DNA of 64,000 nucleotides from contig JAPEIS010000001.1 in the NCBI GenBank assembly GCA_029531795.1, positions 62,001 through 126,000 of the forward strand, given 5' to 3'. The notes beneath the pieces are model-generated. The model searched no databases and was not told where the DNA came from. It was given only the letters and a program-made list of their open reading frames with translations. The translations under genes were made by a program, and so were the position numbers. Position 1 is the stretch's first letter; each line of letters begins with the position of its first letter. Source of the DNA: Sclerotinia nivalis (lineage: Eukaryota; Ascomycota; Leotiomycetes; Helotiales; Sclerotiniaceae). Below are positions 21,601 to 33,317 of this stretch, piece by piece.

Positions 21601-23173
21601 GCTCGTAAGCTTGTGGATCCTTCGAGTCTTTTGGTACAACTGGTGCGGCTGCAATATTATTCGGTGTAGGGGCTCCCAATGGCTTGAATGGTTCGCCACA
21701 AAGAACCTTGCTCAACATATCCAGTAATCTTTCTTGGATGATAGGTTTAACCGGCGGAATGTAGAAAGCCATATCCACCAAAGCTTGAGTCAACTTAGGA
21801 CTTAGCTCACATGCGAAGATCGGGTCTAAAAGTGCCTCCATATATTTGCTGAGGGTTTGTCCAACCGCCACCGCTAATCTACTGATGCAGTCGAACACTG
21901 GATCAACTGTGCCGAGTCGTCTCCTAAATAAACATCAGTTATTGATACATGCACACAAATCCTAACACAACTTACGATTTCAAAGACAAGCCTTCTCGGA
22001 CATATATTAAAACTCCATCTAGGTAAGGGGCAATAGCACTTTTGACAGCATTGGCAATATTTCCAATGGCCAAAAATGCGTCATTTCTATCCTTGTCCTT
22101 CTTAAGCATACCTGATAAGAACACCATGAATGGATGAAGGTAGGATTGAGCAAACTCAGTTGGAGAGTAGTTCGCCAACTCGGGTATCAGCATAACGACG
22201 GTTTTCCGAATCTGTGCGTCCCGATGATCTTTATGTCGGAAAACAATCTCGCACACTTCTGGATAATGCTCATGCATAAACATACCGCCTTGCTGAAGAA
22301 GTTCCTTGATCACCAGGAGAGATCCATGGATGGATTCAACGGTCCCCTGTCTCACACCCTGAACGGCTTCATCATATATTTTGGCTTGCCACGTCTGTCG
22401 TAAATTTTGATCTCTCTCTCTAATTATTTGAAAGCATGCACTTATAGCTTCTGCAGCCGTCTGTCGAATAAGGAGCCGCTGGTCTCTCAATCCCACCCAT
22501 ATCTGGTCGAATATCAAACCAACAAAAGTATAAACCAGTGTTGGTGAATTTCGGCCCAATTCTCGCAAAACCAGTACCGCGCTGTATCTTCTTTCTTCGA
22601 TTCGATCGGATTGCAACCATTCCAGGGCAGTTTTAATTTCGCTCTCCACCAGATCAGATACCAACGAACCTCCTGGCCTACACATCTTTCCCAATGCCAC
22701 AGCGGCCGGTTGCATAGGAACGAGATCCTTTCCTCTCAATACAGCTCGAAGGGATTGTCCGAATCGAGTGACTCGTTGTCCAACATCTATACCCTCGAAA
22801 TCGACCAGCGCATCGACGGCATATATACCACCAGTTCGCTCCAAATCTCCATGGCTGATGAGGCTCGTGATCTTGTTATTAACGACATTATACAATTCTA
22901 GAAATCGTTCTTGAGGGAGATCTACAACAACATGAATTAGTCCTTGATTCCCAGACCAACACGAAAGAGAATCCTCACCTCTAGAAGCAACCTCCACTAG
23001 CTCTCTCAACTCTAAAGCTGCTCTCTTCCGTTGTTCATCGCTCCTACATCCAGATTATTAGCCTTCAACACTTCATTACTGATATATGCAATCCCACTAA
23101 ACACTAACCGTGATCGTAAATCTATCACAATGCGATTCAAAGCATCGAATGCTTGGGTTGATTGTTGTGACAT
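15659..23173 (-). CDS. TOR: TOR serine/threonine protein kinase (phosphatidylinositol kinase-related)
   Basis: Four exons (23109-23173, 21976-23043, 16145-21923, 15659-16096) with introns of 65, 52 and 48 nt join in frame to 2449 residues, full length for TOR. It is the nutrient-sensing kinase of TORC1/TORC2. Residues ~1-1200 are HEAT-like repeats. The FAT domain follows at roughly 1270-1830. The FRB domain is at ~1895-1995 ([20 protein letters not shown], Ser of EEASRLYFG conserved, WDLYYQVFRRI), so binding of FKBP12-rapamycin is expected. The kinase domain has KGHEDIRQDERVMQLFGL, the catalytic loop GLGDRHPSNLML (~2221) and HIDFGDCFE (~2239). The FATC end LENLCQHYIGWCSFW closes the protein with the invariant terminal Trp. 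A Gly/Asn-rich insert with HNGTNGVMMNGNGYPNG lies inside FAT. The start ATG sits at the head of the conserved short first exon and diverges from RTF2. Confidence 0.96.
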
Positions 23174-23613
23174 TTTGATGTCCTTTCAAAGCTTCTGAAT
23201 GTGTGATTTTGTAGTCCAACCAGCGACAATATTATGCGCGTTCCATCCTCGTCCTCGTGCGCCTACCTGGTCGTAGTAATTGTTTTCGTTATTATTTGTT
23301 GTCAACTAAACCTGCAGCTTCGTGGTGCGCGGGCAGGAGTTAATATTGCTCGCTGTCTCAATGACGGAAAGCTCATGTTCGATGCTGAATCGACGAGTCG
23401 GACACAAAAGTACGCTAAGTCACACATTCACTGCTTAGGCCCCGTACAGGCATGGCGATAACGACCTTATCAGTAAGACTGCCTTCAAGACCGCCTCAAA
23501 CCACTTTCTTTTTTTGAAACCCAAAATTAATCTCACTTCTTAACAATCAACCATACAAAAAAGTTTTATTTTATATCCTCAAGGCTTTCACAGGTTACAG
23601 AAATTTTGTCATC
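23174..23613. promoter_or_regulatory. Shared divergent promoter of TOR and RTF2
   Basis: Only 440 bp separate the two start codons. The RTF2-proximal part is pyrimidine-rich and T-tract-containing (CTTTCTTTTTTTG near 23504), a common fungal core promoter style. No TATA box stands out. A shared regulatory region is inferred from geometry. Confidence 0.5.
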
Positions 23614-24606
23614 ATGGGTAATGATGGTGGAAGTATTCCCACTCGTCGCGAACTGGTAAAAGAAGCAGCCCGCAATCCAAATACATCCGAATTAAAGGCT
23701 ACCCTCTACGAGGCGCAAACACACGCCTGGACATATTGCCCTCTCTCCAATCAACCCCTCACTGCACCTATAGTGTCCGACTGTGCCGGGACGCTTTACA
23801 ATAAAGATGCTATACTCAAACAATTACTTCCTAAAGACGATGATGTCCCAGCCTCAGTCATAAAGGAGAAGGAAGAGGTTCTACAAGGACGAGTCAAGGG
23901 ACTTCGCGATATCGTGGAGGTTAAATTCTCCACAGTTATAGAAGATAAAGAAGAAAAGAAGATATGTCCTATTACCAGTAAGGAGTTGGGAGCCAGTGCC
24001 AGAGCTGTTTATTTAGTGCCATGTGGGCATGCCTTCTCAGAAGTCGCGATTAAAGAGTTAAAGGGCGATGCCTGTGTTGAGTGTAATGAAGGTTATACTG
24101 CGGAGAATGTTATATCGATACTTCCCATTGCGAAAGAAGACATTGCAAGATTAGCATCTCGAGCTGCCAAGTTGAAGGAAGAGGGATTAACACATTCGCT
24201 GAAGAAAGCTCCAGGAGGAAAGAAGAAAAGAAAACATGCTGTTGAAACGGAGTCTGCTGTCCCTATGGAAGACGGAAAAGAAGCGTCTCTCGACAAGAAA
24301 CAATCTCGATCGCAAGGAAATGGAGTTGCTGATAAGACTCAGGGTCGAATACAAGAGAATGGAAATGGAGCATCGACACCAAAGTTGAATAACGGCGCAT
24401 CTACAGTTTCTTCAGGCATCAAAAACGCCTCAGCGGCAAATCTAACAGCCAAAGTTTTAGAAGAACAGGAGGAACGAAATAAGAGAAGAAAATTGGGAAT
24501 GAATGACAACCTCAAGAGTTTGTTTTCAAATACCGGATACAATGCACAAAAACAAAAGGGAGGGGATTTCATGACAAGGGGATTCTCGATGAACAAGAAA
24601 TCATAG
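23614..24606 (+). CDS. RTF2: Replication termination factor 2 (Rtf2, RING-like)
   Basis: Intronless, 330 residues. The family (fission yeast Rtf2, human RTFDC1) controls fork behaviour at barriers and, in humans, is removed from stalled forks. The N-terminus MGNDGGSIPTRRELVK is diagnostic. Two C2HC/RING-like segments follow: WTYCPLSNQPLTAPIVSD...LYNKDAI (residues ~39-70) and CPITSKELGASARAVYLVPC with GHAF, then CVECNEGY (~118-160). The C-terminal half is Lys-rich and disordered, with the basic stretch KKKRKHA (possible nuclear signal) and a conserved end EERNKRRKLGMNDNLKSLF. Length is normal for a fungal member. The first ATG is used because it precedes the diagnostic motif directly. Confidence 0.92.
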   Translation: MGNDGGSIPTRRELVKEAARNPNTSELKATLYEAQTHAWTYCPLSNQPLTAPIVSDCAGTLYNKDAILKQLLPKDDDVPASVIKEKEEVLQGRVKGLRDIVEVKFSTVIEDKEEKKICPITSKELGASARAVYLVPCGHAFSEVAIKELKGDACVECNEGYTAENVISILPIAKEDIARLASRAAKLKEEGLTHSLKKAPGGKKKRKHAVETESAVPMEDGKEASLDKKQSRSQGNGVADKTQGRIQENGNGASTPKLNNGASTVSSGIKNASAANLTAKVLEEQEERNKRRKLGMNDNLKSLFSNTGYNAQKQKGGDFMTRGFSMNKKS

Positions 24607-25333
24607 GACAATAGGCTATAGGACGAATATGAAAGCATGGCGTTAGGTGTTGATGGTCCAAGCGGCTCGGTTTTCGAGGAATATCAGGTCCTGATTTGCA
24701 CATCACATATCAATTGAAATCTCGTGAAATCATTTCCTTGAGAACAGTGACTCCTTTTGACGGGATGTTTTGAAAATGTGATGAATCAGTAGTCGCGAGC
24801 TTGTAGTCTATGGCTGCAAGCGTGATATATGAGAGCCTCCTGTCAGTACAGAATTGCCCTGCATGTCCTCATACGCTTTCCCATGGATTCAACTCATGCA
24901 TATGTACATCCTCATTGCCATTCCCAAAAACAACACGACAGAGCTGAGTTTACCTCTGTTCGAAGTTTGGCCTTCTCGAAAGTTTACATGTCGTGTGTAA
25001 AATGTATTCTGTAGGCCAGCTGGGACTGAGGTTCAACTAGGTAGAACCCAGGCTGCTGCTGTAGGGGGGGATTGCGGCAAGAGGTTTAAAAGCGAGACTT
25101 GAAAAGGAGACTTGACGGTGAAACCTGAACAGTAAGTTCCTAGAAAGGAGATTCATGGGAGGATATTTCAGAGAAGACCATATACAAGGATTGAAAATAA
25201 TTATGGCCTAGGATGGCTAGCAGCTGATATACATCTTCTGTGCAGCCCCATTTCGAGTTCCTCGACCCAAGGCAACACAGTTCAAAATCCATTTATATCC
25301 CCTGCCCCCTTAAATTCGTGCACTACAACCTAT
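24607..25333. other. Intergenic region between convergent genes
   Basis: No supportable gene. 3' flanks of RTF2 and the glucosidase II beta gene. Confidence 0.5.
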
Positions 25334-27711
25334 CTACAATTCATCCTTCGCATCCTCCTTGGGTCCCCCCTTAACAACCCTCTCACAAACTGCCGGAGTC
25401 CCAACATCCATCCTGTAATTACACTTCTCCATTTCCACAACCTTCCAAATCTCATCCTTCTCGGCACAACCCAACACAACTGTCGTAGCCCTATTCGGCC
25501 CATTCCAACAAGTTTGTCCATTCTCATACACCAAAGTAGTCCTGATGCCCTTACCAAGTCCTTTACCCTCCGCATCAACTTCTTCATCGACTTCTATTTT
25601 ATCAAAACGGACGAAATTGCCCATGTTAGTGTTTCCACCACCTTTCTTGGATTTCTGTGATGTCTTGTCCATCCAGCAGAGTTCGTAATCGTATTCACCT
25701 GAATCTTTGGACACGCAGATGCCTTTGAGAGCGCGAAAGATATCATCTACACCGTAGTCTTTCTCAAGGTCGAATTTGAGATCAGAGAGTGTATTTCTCT
25801 TGACACCGACATCATCGCTAACAGTCTGGTAAGCACTTCTCGCATTTTGAACAGCTTTGGACTCGGATCCAGAATTGGCGTTATCGGCCAAAATTCCATT
25901 TTCAACGAGGATGATCCGAAGATCAGTGACCTTTTGGTGGACCCAGGCACGAATGGATTGTGGAAGATATTCTTCGAATTTGTAAACTATTGTGTGTTAG
26001 TGATAAGATAGATAGATAATTGCTGAATGAATTAATGGGTAGATGGATTGGTTGATGTATGAAAAAGTTCTTTTCAGATCACTAAGAAGAACCTTCATCT
26101 CCATCTCAAATAAGCACTAGCATTCCTTGAAATGCACATGTGTATCAGTTGTGATATCTTGACTTATACCGTCTTATGTGCACGATTTGTAGGCAAGTGG
26201 ATGCCCCGCTAAGCTCCCAGGGGCCACTGCCATGGAGGTCGACTATTTGTCATGAAAACATTTCAAACAACCTTTGAACCCAGCGAGCTATAGGGGTTTG
26301 TGGGCTTGTCCACACCAGGAACATTGATATGGAAACTTCCACCTTCCTCCCACCGCCCCGTAATCCTTGCCGTTCCCTCATTATACACTCAGGCATGGAA
26401 TACATGAAGAAAATACCAAACTTACTCGCATCAACGTCACTCTCCTCCTCGTCCATCTCCCAAACCTCCCACTCAATCCCATCATTCTCCGGCTTCGCCG
26501 TCTCTTCCACCGCTTTATCTTGACTTTCCACATCCTCATCCTCACCCGCATCCTTCGAAGCAGCATAATCCTCCCAAGCCTTCACTGCCCTCTTGACACC
26601 CTCGTCGTTAAAATTGGGATTACGTTCCTCCTTAAATCTCGACAAAATGCCCTCTAGTTCCTTAACTTTATTCTGCAACGCCAATTTCTTAGCCTGCACA
26701 CCGGTCAACGCATCTCTCAGCTCCTCAACTCTTGTCTTAGCCATCGCCGCCAAAATCGCAACCTTACTAGTCTTCTCCCCCGAAGTCTTCACGACCTTAC
26801 CCCGCTCTCTCCTCTCTACCTCCTCATATTTGCGTTTAAGCTCCTCTTCTTTCTTCTCCAATTCGATGATCTCCAACTCCGTCCTTCCAATCTTCATCAG
26901 TACACCCGCTCTCAAACCCTGCGCCTCTTTAACCAGTTCCTCCCTCTTCTTATTTGCTTTAATTTGAGCTTTCGTCCTAATATCATCTAATCTTCTCCAT
27001 TCCTTTCCAATGTCCGCACATTTATCCGCGCATGTTATTCCTCCTACACCTTCCCACTCATCACTCCCATCACAACATAATTCATAATCGCACACTCCAT
27101 CATTCACATAAGTGAAGGGAACATAAGCGGGTATATGGCCCTTATTCTTGCAATAATATCCAGGCAGAGCAAGACTCGTATTATGAGGGCTCGAGCCCGT
27201 CGAGCTTTGTAATGGTTGAGGAGGAGAAAGATGGGAGAGATATGTACAAGCGCTTGTGCCAGGCTCGTCACTTCCATCTGGGCAGTCGCAGTAATCATCG
27301 TTTACTTTGGAGATTTCGATTGAAATGGAGGGGTTGGAAAGGCAGGTGAATTTGTCTATAGATTTGTAGAATTTGGCGACTATATTCAGGAAAGAAAGAG
27401 TTAGTTTTGTGGGCTAATGGACATAAATGCAACCTTTCCTAATAGTCTGCCTTCCACGACGGTCGTCCTCAAAGGGTCAGCGGGAGAGGACATTTCGAGA
27501 GCTTTTTTGATTAATATCGATGGGGGTAAGCCCCAAGACTCCCATTGCCTTCACGGTGCTCGAATATTTTGTTTGTTGTTAAAATAATCAATTGCAATCC
27601 AGAGTACTTACACTCAGGCCCAACACCCCTAGGTCTCGAAGCTTCTGCCGCAAGTACAGAGGTAGATAAAGTGCTTAAAAGCACCAATGCCTTTGCCGCC
27701 ACCATCTTCAT
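25334..27711 (-). CDS. Glucosidase II beta subunit (PRKCSH/GTB1-like)
   Basis: Three exons: 27612-27711, 26426-27379 and 25334-25986, 568 residues. The protein partners the catalytic alpha subunit in the ER to trim glucose from N-glycans in the calnexin cycle. It begins with a signal peptide (MKMVAAKALVLLSTLSTSVLAA) followed by RPRGVGPE|FAKFYKS across the first splice. Two LDL-receptor-like Cys/Asp modules come next (DDYCDCPDGSDEPGTSAC and CDYELCCDGSDEW). A long Glu/Lys coiled coil (residues ~150-260), an acidic stretch and a mannose-6-phosphate-receptor-homology domain (YDYELCWMDKTSQ, GQTCWNGPNR, CNYRMDVGTPAVC) follow. The C-terminus is KDEL, an ER retrieval signal. Intron 1 is 232 nt and intron 2 is 439 nt, unusually long for this window. 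The start is the ATG at 27711; a second ATG at 27705 is equally plausible. Confidence 0.92.
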
Positions 27712-28474
27712 AAAATTCACAGAATCAATACACCCTGCAAATAAAATGAAATGGTGCTTTATGAAGGAATTGAAGTTGATATAATGTGTCGAGGAACTCG
27801 AGATAGCTTCAAGCTGTGGGGTTAAGATTTAAAGATGCCAGCTTGCTATCTTAGCGAACAGGCCTCTGACATCAAACATCTGCACGTCTTGGCGGGTCCC
27901 CTTTTAACTTGAATAGCAGCCAATTAATTAACCTAATTGCTGAGTTTATCGATGTCTTTATCTAGAACTTGATCATTTCAATACAGAGCTCAGCGATTAA
28001 AATGTTAGAACAACGATTCCAGAGATTTAGATATCACAGCAGGCTTCAAGACATTGTTCATATATTTTGATTCATTTTATTCCTATGAAATCAGGTGAGG
28101 CTCAAATGCCCACTGCATGAGCTCTTTCATCCATCAGTAAAGTTCAACTACAGACCACCCAATCCATCCTACCCAGCCCACTAAATATCCATCAATCTTC
28201 CCCAATAACCCAGTCCCGCTGCGCCATTAAGATATCCCAATATGCTATATATTTCCTCCTTCCATTCATCATCCTTCCTCGCCCGCTGATATGGTATTTT
28301 CCAATTTCTTGTATGAAATAGGGAGACATGTCGTATTCTTTCTTCGCCATTGTAAAAACTCCAAGATGCTGCTGCCCTAATTTTTGCCGCGAGGCAGATG
28401 TACGAAGGAAATGGCTCGTGTAAAACATCAAGATAAAACAAAATAGAAACTAACGTGGTTTATTACCATTGTGA
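27712..28474. other. Intergenic region
   Basis: Promoter side of the glucosidase II beta gene and 3' flank of the next minus-strand gene. A minus-strand open stretch at 28181-28441 lacks an ATG and follows the upstream stop closely, so it is treated as 3' untranslated sequence. Confidence 0.5.
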
Positions 28475-31400
28475 TCAGAACATACTTCCATCTTGAGCTG
28501 GTCCTGGTCCCGGTCCCATTACACCTCCAACTCCAGAGAGGAAATCTGGCATGGCCGGACTTGGCGCATTGTATACCTTCTCTCTCGCCTCGGCATTTAA
28601 ATTGCCTCCCTCACTAAAGCTCTTCCTCAATCTCTGTCTGTGTTTCTCTCTGGGAGTTGCTTCTTCGTCTGAGAAGGTGCTCATCTCTTCACTACTCGTC
28701 GTGGACAATGGAATCTCGTTCCTCTCAAAATATTCATTGGAGTCCTTTTTTCCCATCATCGCACCAAACATAGCTCTCGTTTGTCTTCTTCTTGGATTAA
28801 CTGCAGGAATAGGTGGAGCAATACCGTTTTGAAGGCTCGATCCAGGTGGAAGATTAATTGTTGAGACACGAGAAGTAGATGATATGAAAGTTGGTTCCGA
28901 GATCTCGGATTTAGTGACCGACTTCTTACGGGCGGCCATGTAGCCATTTGCATGGGATGCTGTTGGAGTGGTTGATCGTGACCCAATGGGTGACGGATCA
29001 GTCAAAGAATGTGTAGAGTTGACTGAGAAAGGGGTGACAGGTGATGGTCTAGGTGAAATACCAATTTCCAATGCATCACCGGCTTGCAGAGCGTGCATAT
29101 TCTGGGGTTCAAAATAACTCGAAGGTTGTGCTTTGCTGTTATTTCTGGGTCTTGACCCCATTGCTGGGGATGGGATAGGAGATGGGCGGCCAGAAATTCC
29201 AGACGACAAACCTGGAGATGAACCAGGAGATATACCTGATACGGTAGGTTTGAGCATGAGGCGGGCATTTTGAAGATCTTCAACAATACCTTGACTTGAA
29301 CTACCCGTTCCCTCGGCCATCGCTTTAGCTAGATCATCTCTGTATCGGCCATTGCGGCTCTTAGATCGACCAGAAGCATCAGAACCTGAACGATCTCGAG
29401 AAGTACGGGATGCAGGTCGCGACCCTGAATAACTCGTGCTTATACTACTCTTACTTTCTCTGTTTGCATTCCGTTGAGAATGTGTCACTGGTGGGGGTTT
29501 TCTCTCTCGACTTTGAGCGCTTTGACGCGGTGTGGAATTAGCAGATGCATCATTTATTCCCTGCATGTTTCTTGTTTCGTATGGATGCGGCTCATCGGGC
29601 CTGGGGTTGGACCAGTTAATTTCATTGATAGCATCATCATTTTTCTGCTGATGCATCATAGTCATTTGATGCTCACGATCACGTTGCGCATCTCTTCGAG
29701 CTTGACGGGAGGCCTTCAGCTGAGGCGGCGTTGAAGAAATAGCGACATTTCGTAACATTTCCTCCTCTTCCTCCTTCCATGAGCTGTCATCATGTATGAC
29801 TGGGCTACTGCCAATTCCGAACATTTTCATGGCTTTGGATTGGCCTGCGGCTTCCTTTTGCTTCATTGCCAACGCGCTAAGGCTGGCCTTAGTCTTCAAT
29901 AGAACGGCCGAGCCAGGAGTAGGTGAAGCAACCTGGCGTTCAGCTTCAATCACTAGGCTCTTAAGGTTTTCCTGAACCTGCTTTCGACGTTGAGCAAGCT
30001 CTTCTTTGAACTCTTGTCGCTCTTGTTGAGTAGCTGAACTTCCATCTCTATTGTGACGTGATTCCATCTCCTCTTCCCATGCGGCCTTTGGTATAGTTTC
30101 GGCCTCAGTATCCGAATCCGTCGGCTGTATGGTAAGAGGTTCGAGAACGGCAGTATTTACTTTAGCCAGAGGACTTATTGGGGTTTCATCCCAATCATTA
30201 ATTTCCCAAGGGTTTCGTCTCTCACTATAATCCTGAGAAGGTTCTTCGATAGGATCGTAAGATACTTGTTGATTGAACCCAGATGCAGTGATGCCATATA
30301 TGGATGAACTGTCACTGTCAGACCGCAAATGTGAACGGACCATTCCACTCAAGCCCGGAAGTGTTGGGGAGTCGGCTGGAGGTTCACGCTCTCTTTCACC
30401 ATCATCTGGCGGTGTGGTTTTGATCTCCAGAATCTTTGAAGAGCTGGTTGGAGGCGCCGGTAGTGGCTGTTGTGGACCTTGAGTCGCGAGGGCAATTGGT
30501 TGATTTGCTGGATGCTGAGATTCATCAGGTCGTGGTGTCATTAACGGATCATTATGATTACGATATTTCAGATTGGGAAAGCTGCGGGGTTGAGGAAGTC
30601 CCCATGGTCGACTGATAGGTCCCTTGGCAGGAAACTCCGGTTTGGTAGGATATGCTAATGAACGACTTGGAGACCCCATAAACGGTGCTGAAACAGAGTC
30701 ACTTCCAGGAATTATAATCCGTTGTTTCGGGGATTGCAGCTCGGGAGCTCGATCTTTAGGAGGGAAATGTCTCTGATTAGGATAATTTTGTTGTGCTGCA
30801 CCAGAATCGGTCCGAAGTCGTGGTCCAGGTTGTTGTCGTGGAACGAAAGGTCCTGGCGGGGAATGCTTTCTCGGAGGCGGTGTCTCTCTACCGTTGTTCA
30901 TTTGAAATTGATTCTGGTAGGTTCTGTCCTCGTCGTGCTGTTGAACAGGCTTGATTTGCGCACCAGTCATCATAGCCTTGATCCTGTCATTGACTTGTGA
31001 TATTGGTGCTGCTTCATCGTTTTCGCTGGCTGGAGGGCTCAAAGGAGGGTTTGAGAATCCGTATTGCGATTTAGGCTCCACCTCCAAGTGAGCTGATTTC
31101 GCTGATGGACCAAAGTCAAACCCGCTGATGGGTGACGGAAGATTATGACTTGGTGGTGGACTTGCGGCACGCAAATTAGGCATACTGCCTTTAGCAAGCA
31201 CTGGCTTGCGGTCCCATTTGTCAGCTGCATTAAAGGAGGCAGCTGATGTAGGCGAATTCATTGTAAGTGGAGGTGTCTGAGCGCCCATACCACGTTGTCT
31301 GGTCAGGCTATCGATTCTGTTCATAGTTGAGTGTTGTTGATCGTGTACATGTTGATCCAAACCAGTTTCGTAGAGTCGGCGCATTTTGGGTGTAGATTTT

Positions 31401-32299
31401 TCCATGCCGGAATTCGTTCCAGAGCCTCCTGCTGAAACTGGTGTATGAGATCCACTCAGTGATGGGGTACGTTGCGAAGTGAAAGATGTTGCAGCTGTAG
31501 AAATTCTCGTGTTCACTGGCCCAGAGGAAGTGGTAGATGATGTTTCCCGGTTACGATTGTATCCAGTCGGTGGTGGGGAACCTGCTCTCGAGTGTTCTGC
31601 TGTCGATATATCTGCATTGTTGTCCTCATCATTTCGCTCATCCCATTGTTGTTCCTTTTCCTTCTCCCGTAACTTCTGAAAAGCCGACGGGCTAACATCA
31701 TTGTCATACAATACACGACCTCCTAAACCACTCCCATCACCCGAACTCTTGGATCCTGCGGCAATTTTATAAATCTTTTGACGGCCACCGAAAAGAACAT
31801 TGCCCTCGCTTGGTTTTGGTCGACTCATAATACTACCGGTGTGTACAGATTCGTCATCCGTTCCATAACCATCTGCGTATGCATCAACCTTAGAAAAGGT
31901 AAATGGTGGTCGAACCGATCCGTGTACCGACGATACCTCTGCGATGTCAGAAAGACCGTGTCCTTGGAATCCAAAGTCGATTAATTTCGAAGCTCGGTTG
32001 GGGAATAATACACTATCATCACTAGCTTTACCAATCTTTGAAGTTGGATCATCTTGTTCTCGTAACATGGAAAACCGAGCTGATAATCCATTCATTAACA
32101 GGCTTGTTCGAAAGTCATCCAACGGCGGTAAAGCATTCTCAAGGTCCAATTCCACTTTTGGTTCCGGCTCTTCCTTCTTCTTTCCAAGTCTAAAAGTTTT
32201 CGATGATTTGACAGTTGGAGTGTGCTCGATATCGCTAGATGCTCGACTTGCTCCCTCTGCTGCGTCCTTGGCATCCTTCTTCTTGCGACTTCTAAACAT
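28475..32299 (-). CDS. Large Ser/Pro-rich disordered protein, function unknown
   Basis: One uninterrupted 1274-codon exon. I do not recognise a characterised family. The N-terminus is basic (MFRSRKKKDAKDAAEG) and is followed by the best ordered, probably conserved block: LDLENALPPLDDFRTSLLMN, GLSARFSMLREQDDPTSKIG and GFQGHGLSDIAEVSS (residues ~50-125). Most of the rest is low complexity, rich in Ser, Pro, Gln and charged residues, with many SP/TP sites. A helical Glu/Arg/Gln region near 750-800 (EERQEFKEELAQRRKQVQEN) may form a coiled coil. A second less disordered block lies near the C-terminus (RRRQTRAMFGAMMGKKDSNEYFERNE). The architecture suggests a scaffold or regulatory target of proline-directed kinases; that is inference. 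About 4 kb upstream is gene-free. Confidence 0.85.
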   Translation of the reverse strand: MFRSRKKKDAKDAAEGASRASSDIEHTPTVKSSKTFRLGKKKEEPEPKVELDLENALPPLDDFRTSLLMNGLSARFSMLREQDDPTSKIGKASDDSVLFPNRASKLIDFGFQGHGLSDIAEVSSVHGSVRPPFTFSKVDAYADGYGTDDESVHTGSIMSRPKPSEGNVLFGGRQKIYKIAAGSKSSGDGSGLGGRVLYDNDVSPSAFQKLREKEKEQQWDERNDEDNNADISTAEHSRAGSPPPTGYNRNRETSSTTSSGPVNTRISTAATSFTSQRTPSLSGSHTPVSAGGSGTNSGMEKSTPKMRRLYETGLDQHVHDQQHSTMNRIDSLTRQRGMGAQTPPLTMNSPTSAASFNAADKWDRKPVLAKGSMPNLRAASPPPSHNLPSPISGFDFGPSAKSAHLEVEPKSQYGFSNPPLSPPASENDEAAPISQVNDRIKAMMTGAQIKPVQQHDEDRTYQNQFQMNNGRETPPPRKHSPPGPFVPRQQPGPRLRTDSGAAQQNYPNQRHFPPKDRAPELQSPKQRIIIPGSDSVSAPFMGSPSRSLAYPTKPEFPAKGPISRPWGLPQPRSFPNLKYRNHNDPLMTPRPDESQHPANQPIALATQGPQQPLPAPPTSSSKILEIKTTPPDDGEREREPPADSPTLPGLSGMVRSHLRSDSDSSSIYGITASGFNQQVSYDPIEEPSQDYSERRNPWEINDWDETPISPLAKVNTAVLEPLTIQPTDSDTEAETIPKAAWEEEMESRHNRDGSSATQQERQEFKEELAQRRKQVQENLKSLVIEAERQVASPTPGSAVLLKTKASLSALAMKQKEAAGQSKAMKMFGIGSSPVIHDDSSWKEEEEEMLRNVAISSTPPQLKASRQARRDAQRDREHQMTMMHQQKNDDAINEINWSNPRPDEPHPYETRNMQGINDASANSTPRQSAQSRERKPPPVTHSQRNANRESKSSISTSYSGSRPASRTSRDRSGSDASGRSKSRNGRYRDDLAKAMAEGTGSSSQGIVEDLQNARLMLKPTVSGISPGSSPGLSSGISGRPSPIPSPAMGSRPRNNSKAQPSSYFEPQNMHALQAGDALEIGISPRPSPVTPFSVNSTHSLTDPSPIGSRSTTPTASHANGYMAARKKSVTKSEISEPTFISSTSRVSTINLPPGSSLQNGIAPPIPAVNPRRRQTRAMFGAMMGKKDSNEYFERNEIPLSTTSSEEMSTFSDEEATPREKHRQRLRKSFSEGGNLNAEAREKVYNAPSPAMPDFLSGVGGVMGPGPGPAQDGSMF

Positions 32300-33317
32300 G
32301 ATGCTCAGTATCTCGCGCTATGACTTTACTGCTCTCCAATCCTCAAAATATAACCCCAATTCTAATATGATTCACAAAGTTGCAAGCTTTAAGTAAAAAC
32401 TAGCGAGAGAGCTTCAATTCCTCGGCTTCAATTATTGAGTGAATGTCGTTTATGTCGAGATGCGGGATGGCCCCAAAAAAATTAACTCGAGATAAAGGAC
32501 CAAAGCGTGAACGACAGGTAGAAAGTTGGGGAAATTGGAAATAAGCTGCTTTGACATACAAGCATTAGCCTTGACAGTTTAAGGAGTGTTTGGGGCAAAG
32601 GAATTCTCGGTGAACCACGCACGGGAGAAGTGTAACGGGTCGGGTCTGATCAGACGAAAATTGTGAGCAATAGCGAAGATGTTTCGTTTTGCAGCTTTTC
32701 TATTACCAATACTGATATCTTATCAAGATAATAAAACAACACAAAATGGAGAAATATTATCGGAGGTTGTGCTTCAAAAGTTGTAATGAATGTATTTGGG
32801 TATTTCGGTATCCCTGAGGAATGGAGCTCGTTTCTCGGTGCATAGATTGAGTTGCATAGGAGTTCTGATTCGAAGTTTGTCTTCGTCAATATGCCGTTAA
32901 TCAGTCGAATAGGTGACCTGCACGGTTTGTATGGTATGAAGTTTCGAAATGGGACTTGGGGGACAAAATCAAAAAGAACGTATGTTGAGTCGATGTTTTG
33001 AAAAAGTCAAATTTGGATGTTGATAACCACAAATATGCAAGTTGCTAGGTAGCTGGGACTAAACTCTGCAAAAGAATATGCCAATGAATGTATGCAAGTG
33101 AATACCATGCAGAAGAAATATCGTGTCGAATTGACGAAATATTATTACCGAATCCAATCTGTCTGATTCAACTTCGCCTCTTCCCTTCAAGTTTAATTGC
33201 GAAGGAATAACCCTTTTGCGTTTCGACTTTCTAACGTTTCTAACGTTTCCTTGAGGTGTGAATGTACCGGTATTGTAAATAAAATGAGCGTGGTGTAGAA
33301 GGAGAGGTATAGAATGG

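Noticed and set aside
28181..28441. Minus-strand open stretch of 86 codons downstream of the large disordered protein
   Set aside because: No ATG start, begins just 34 bp after the upstream stop, and no family resemblance. Read as 3' untranslated sequence.
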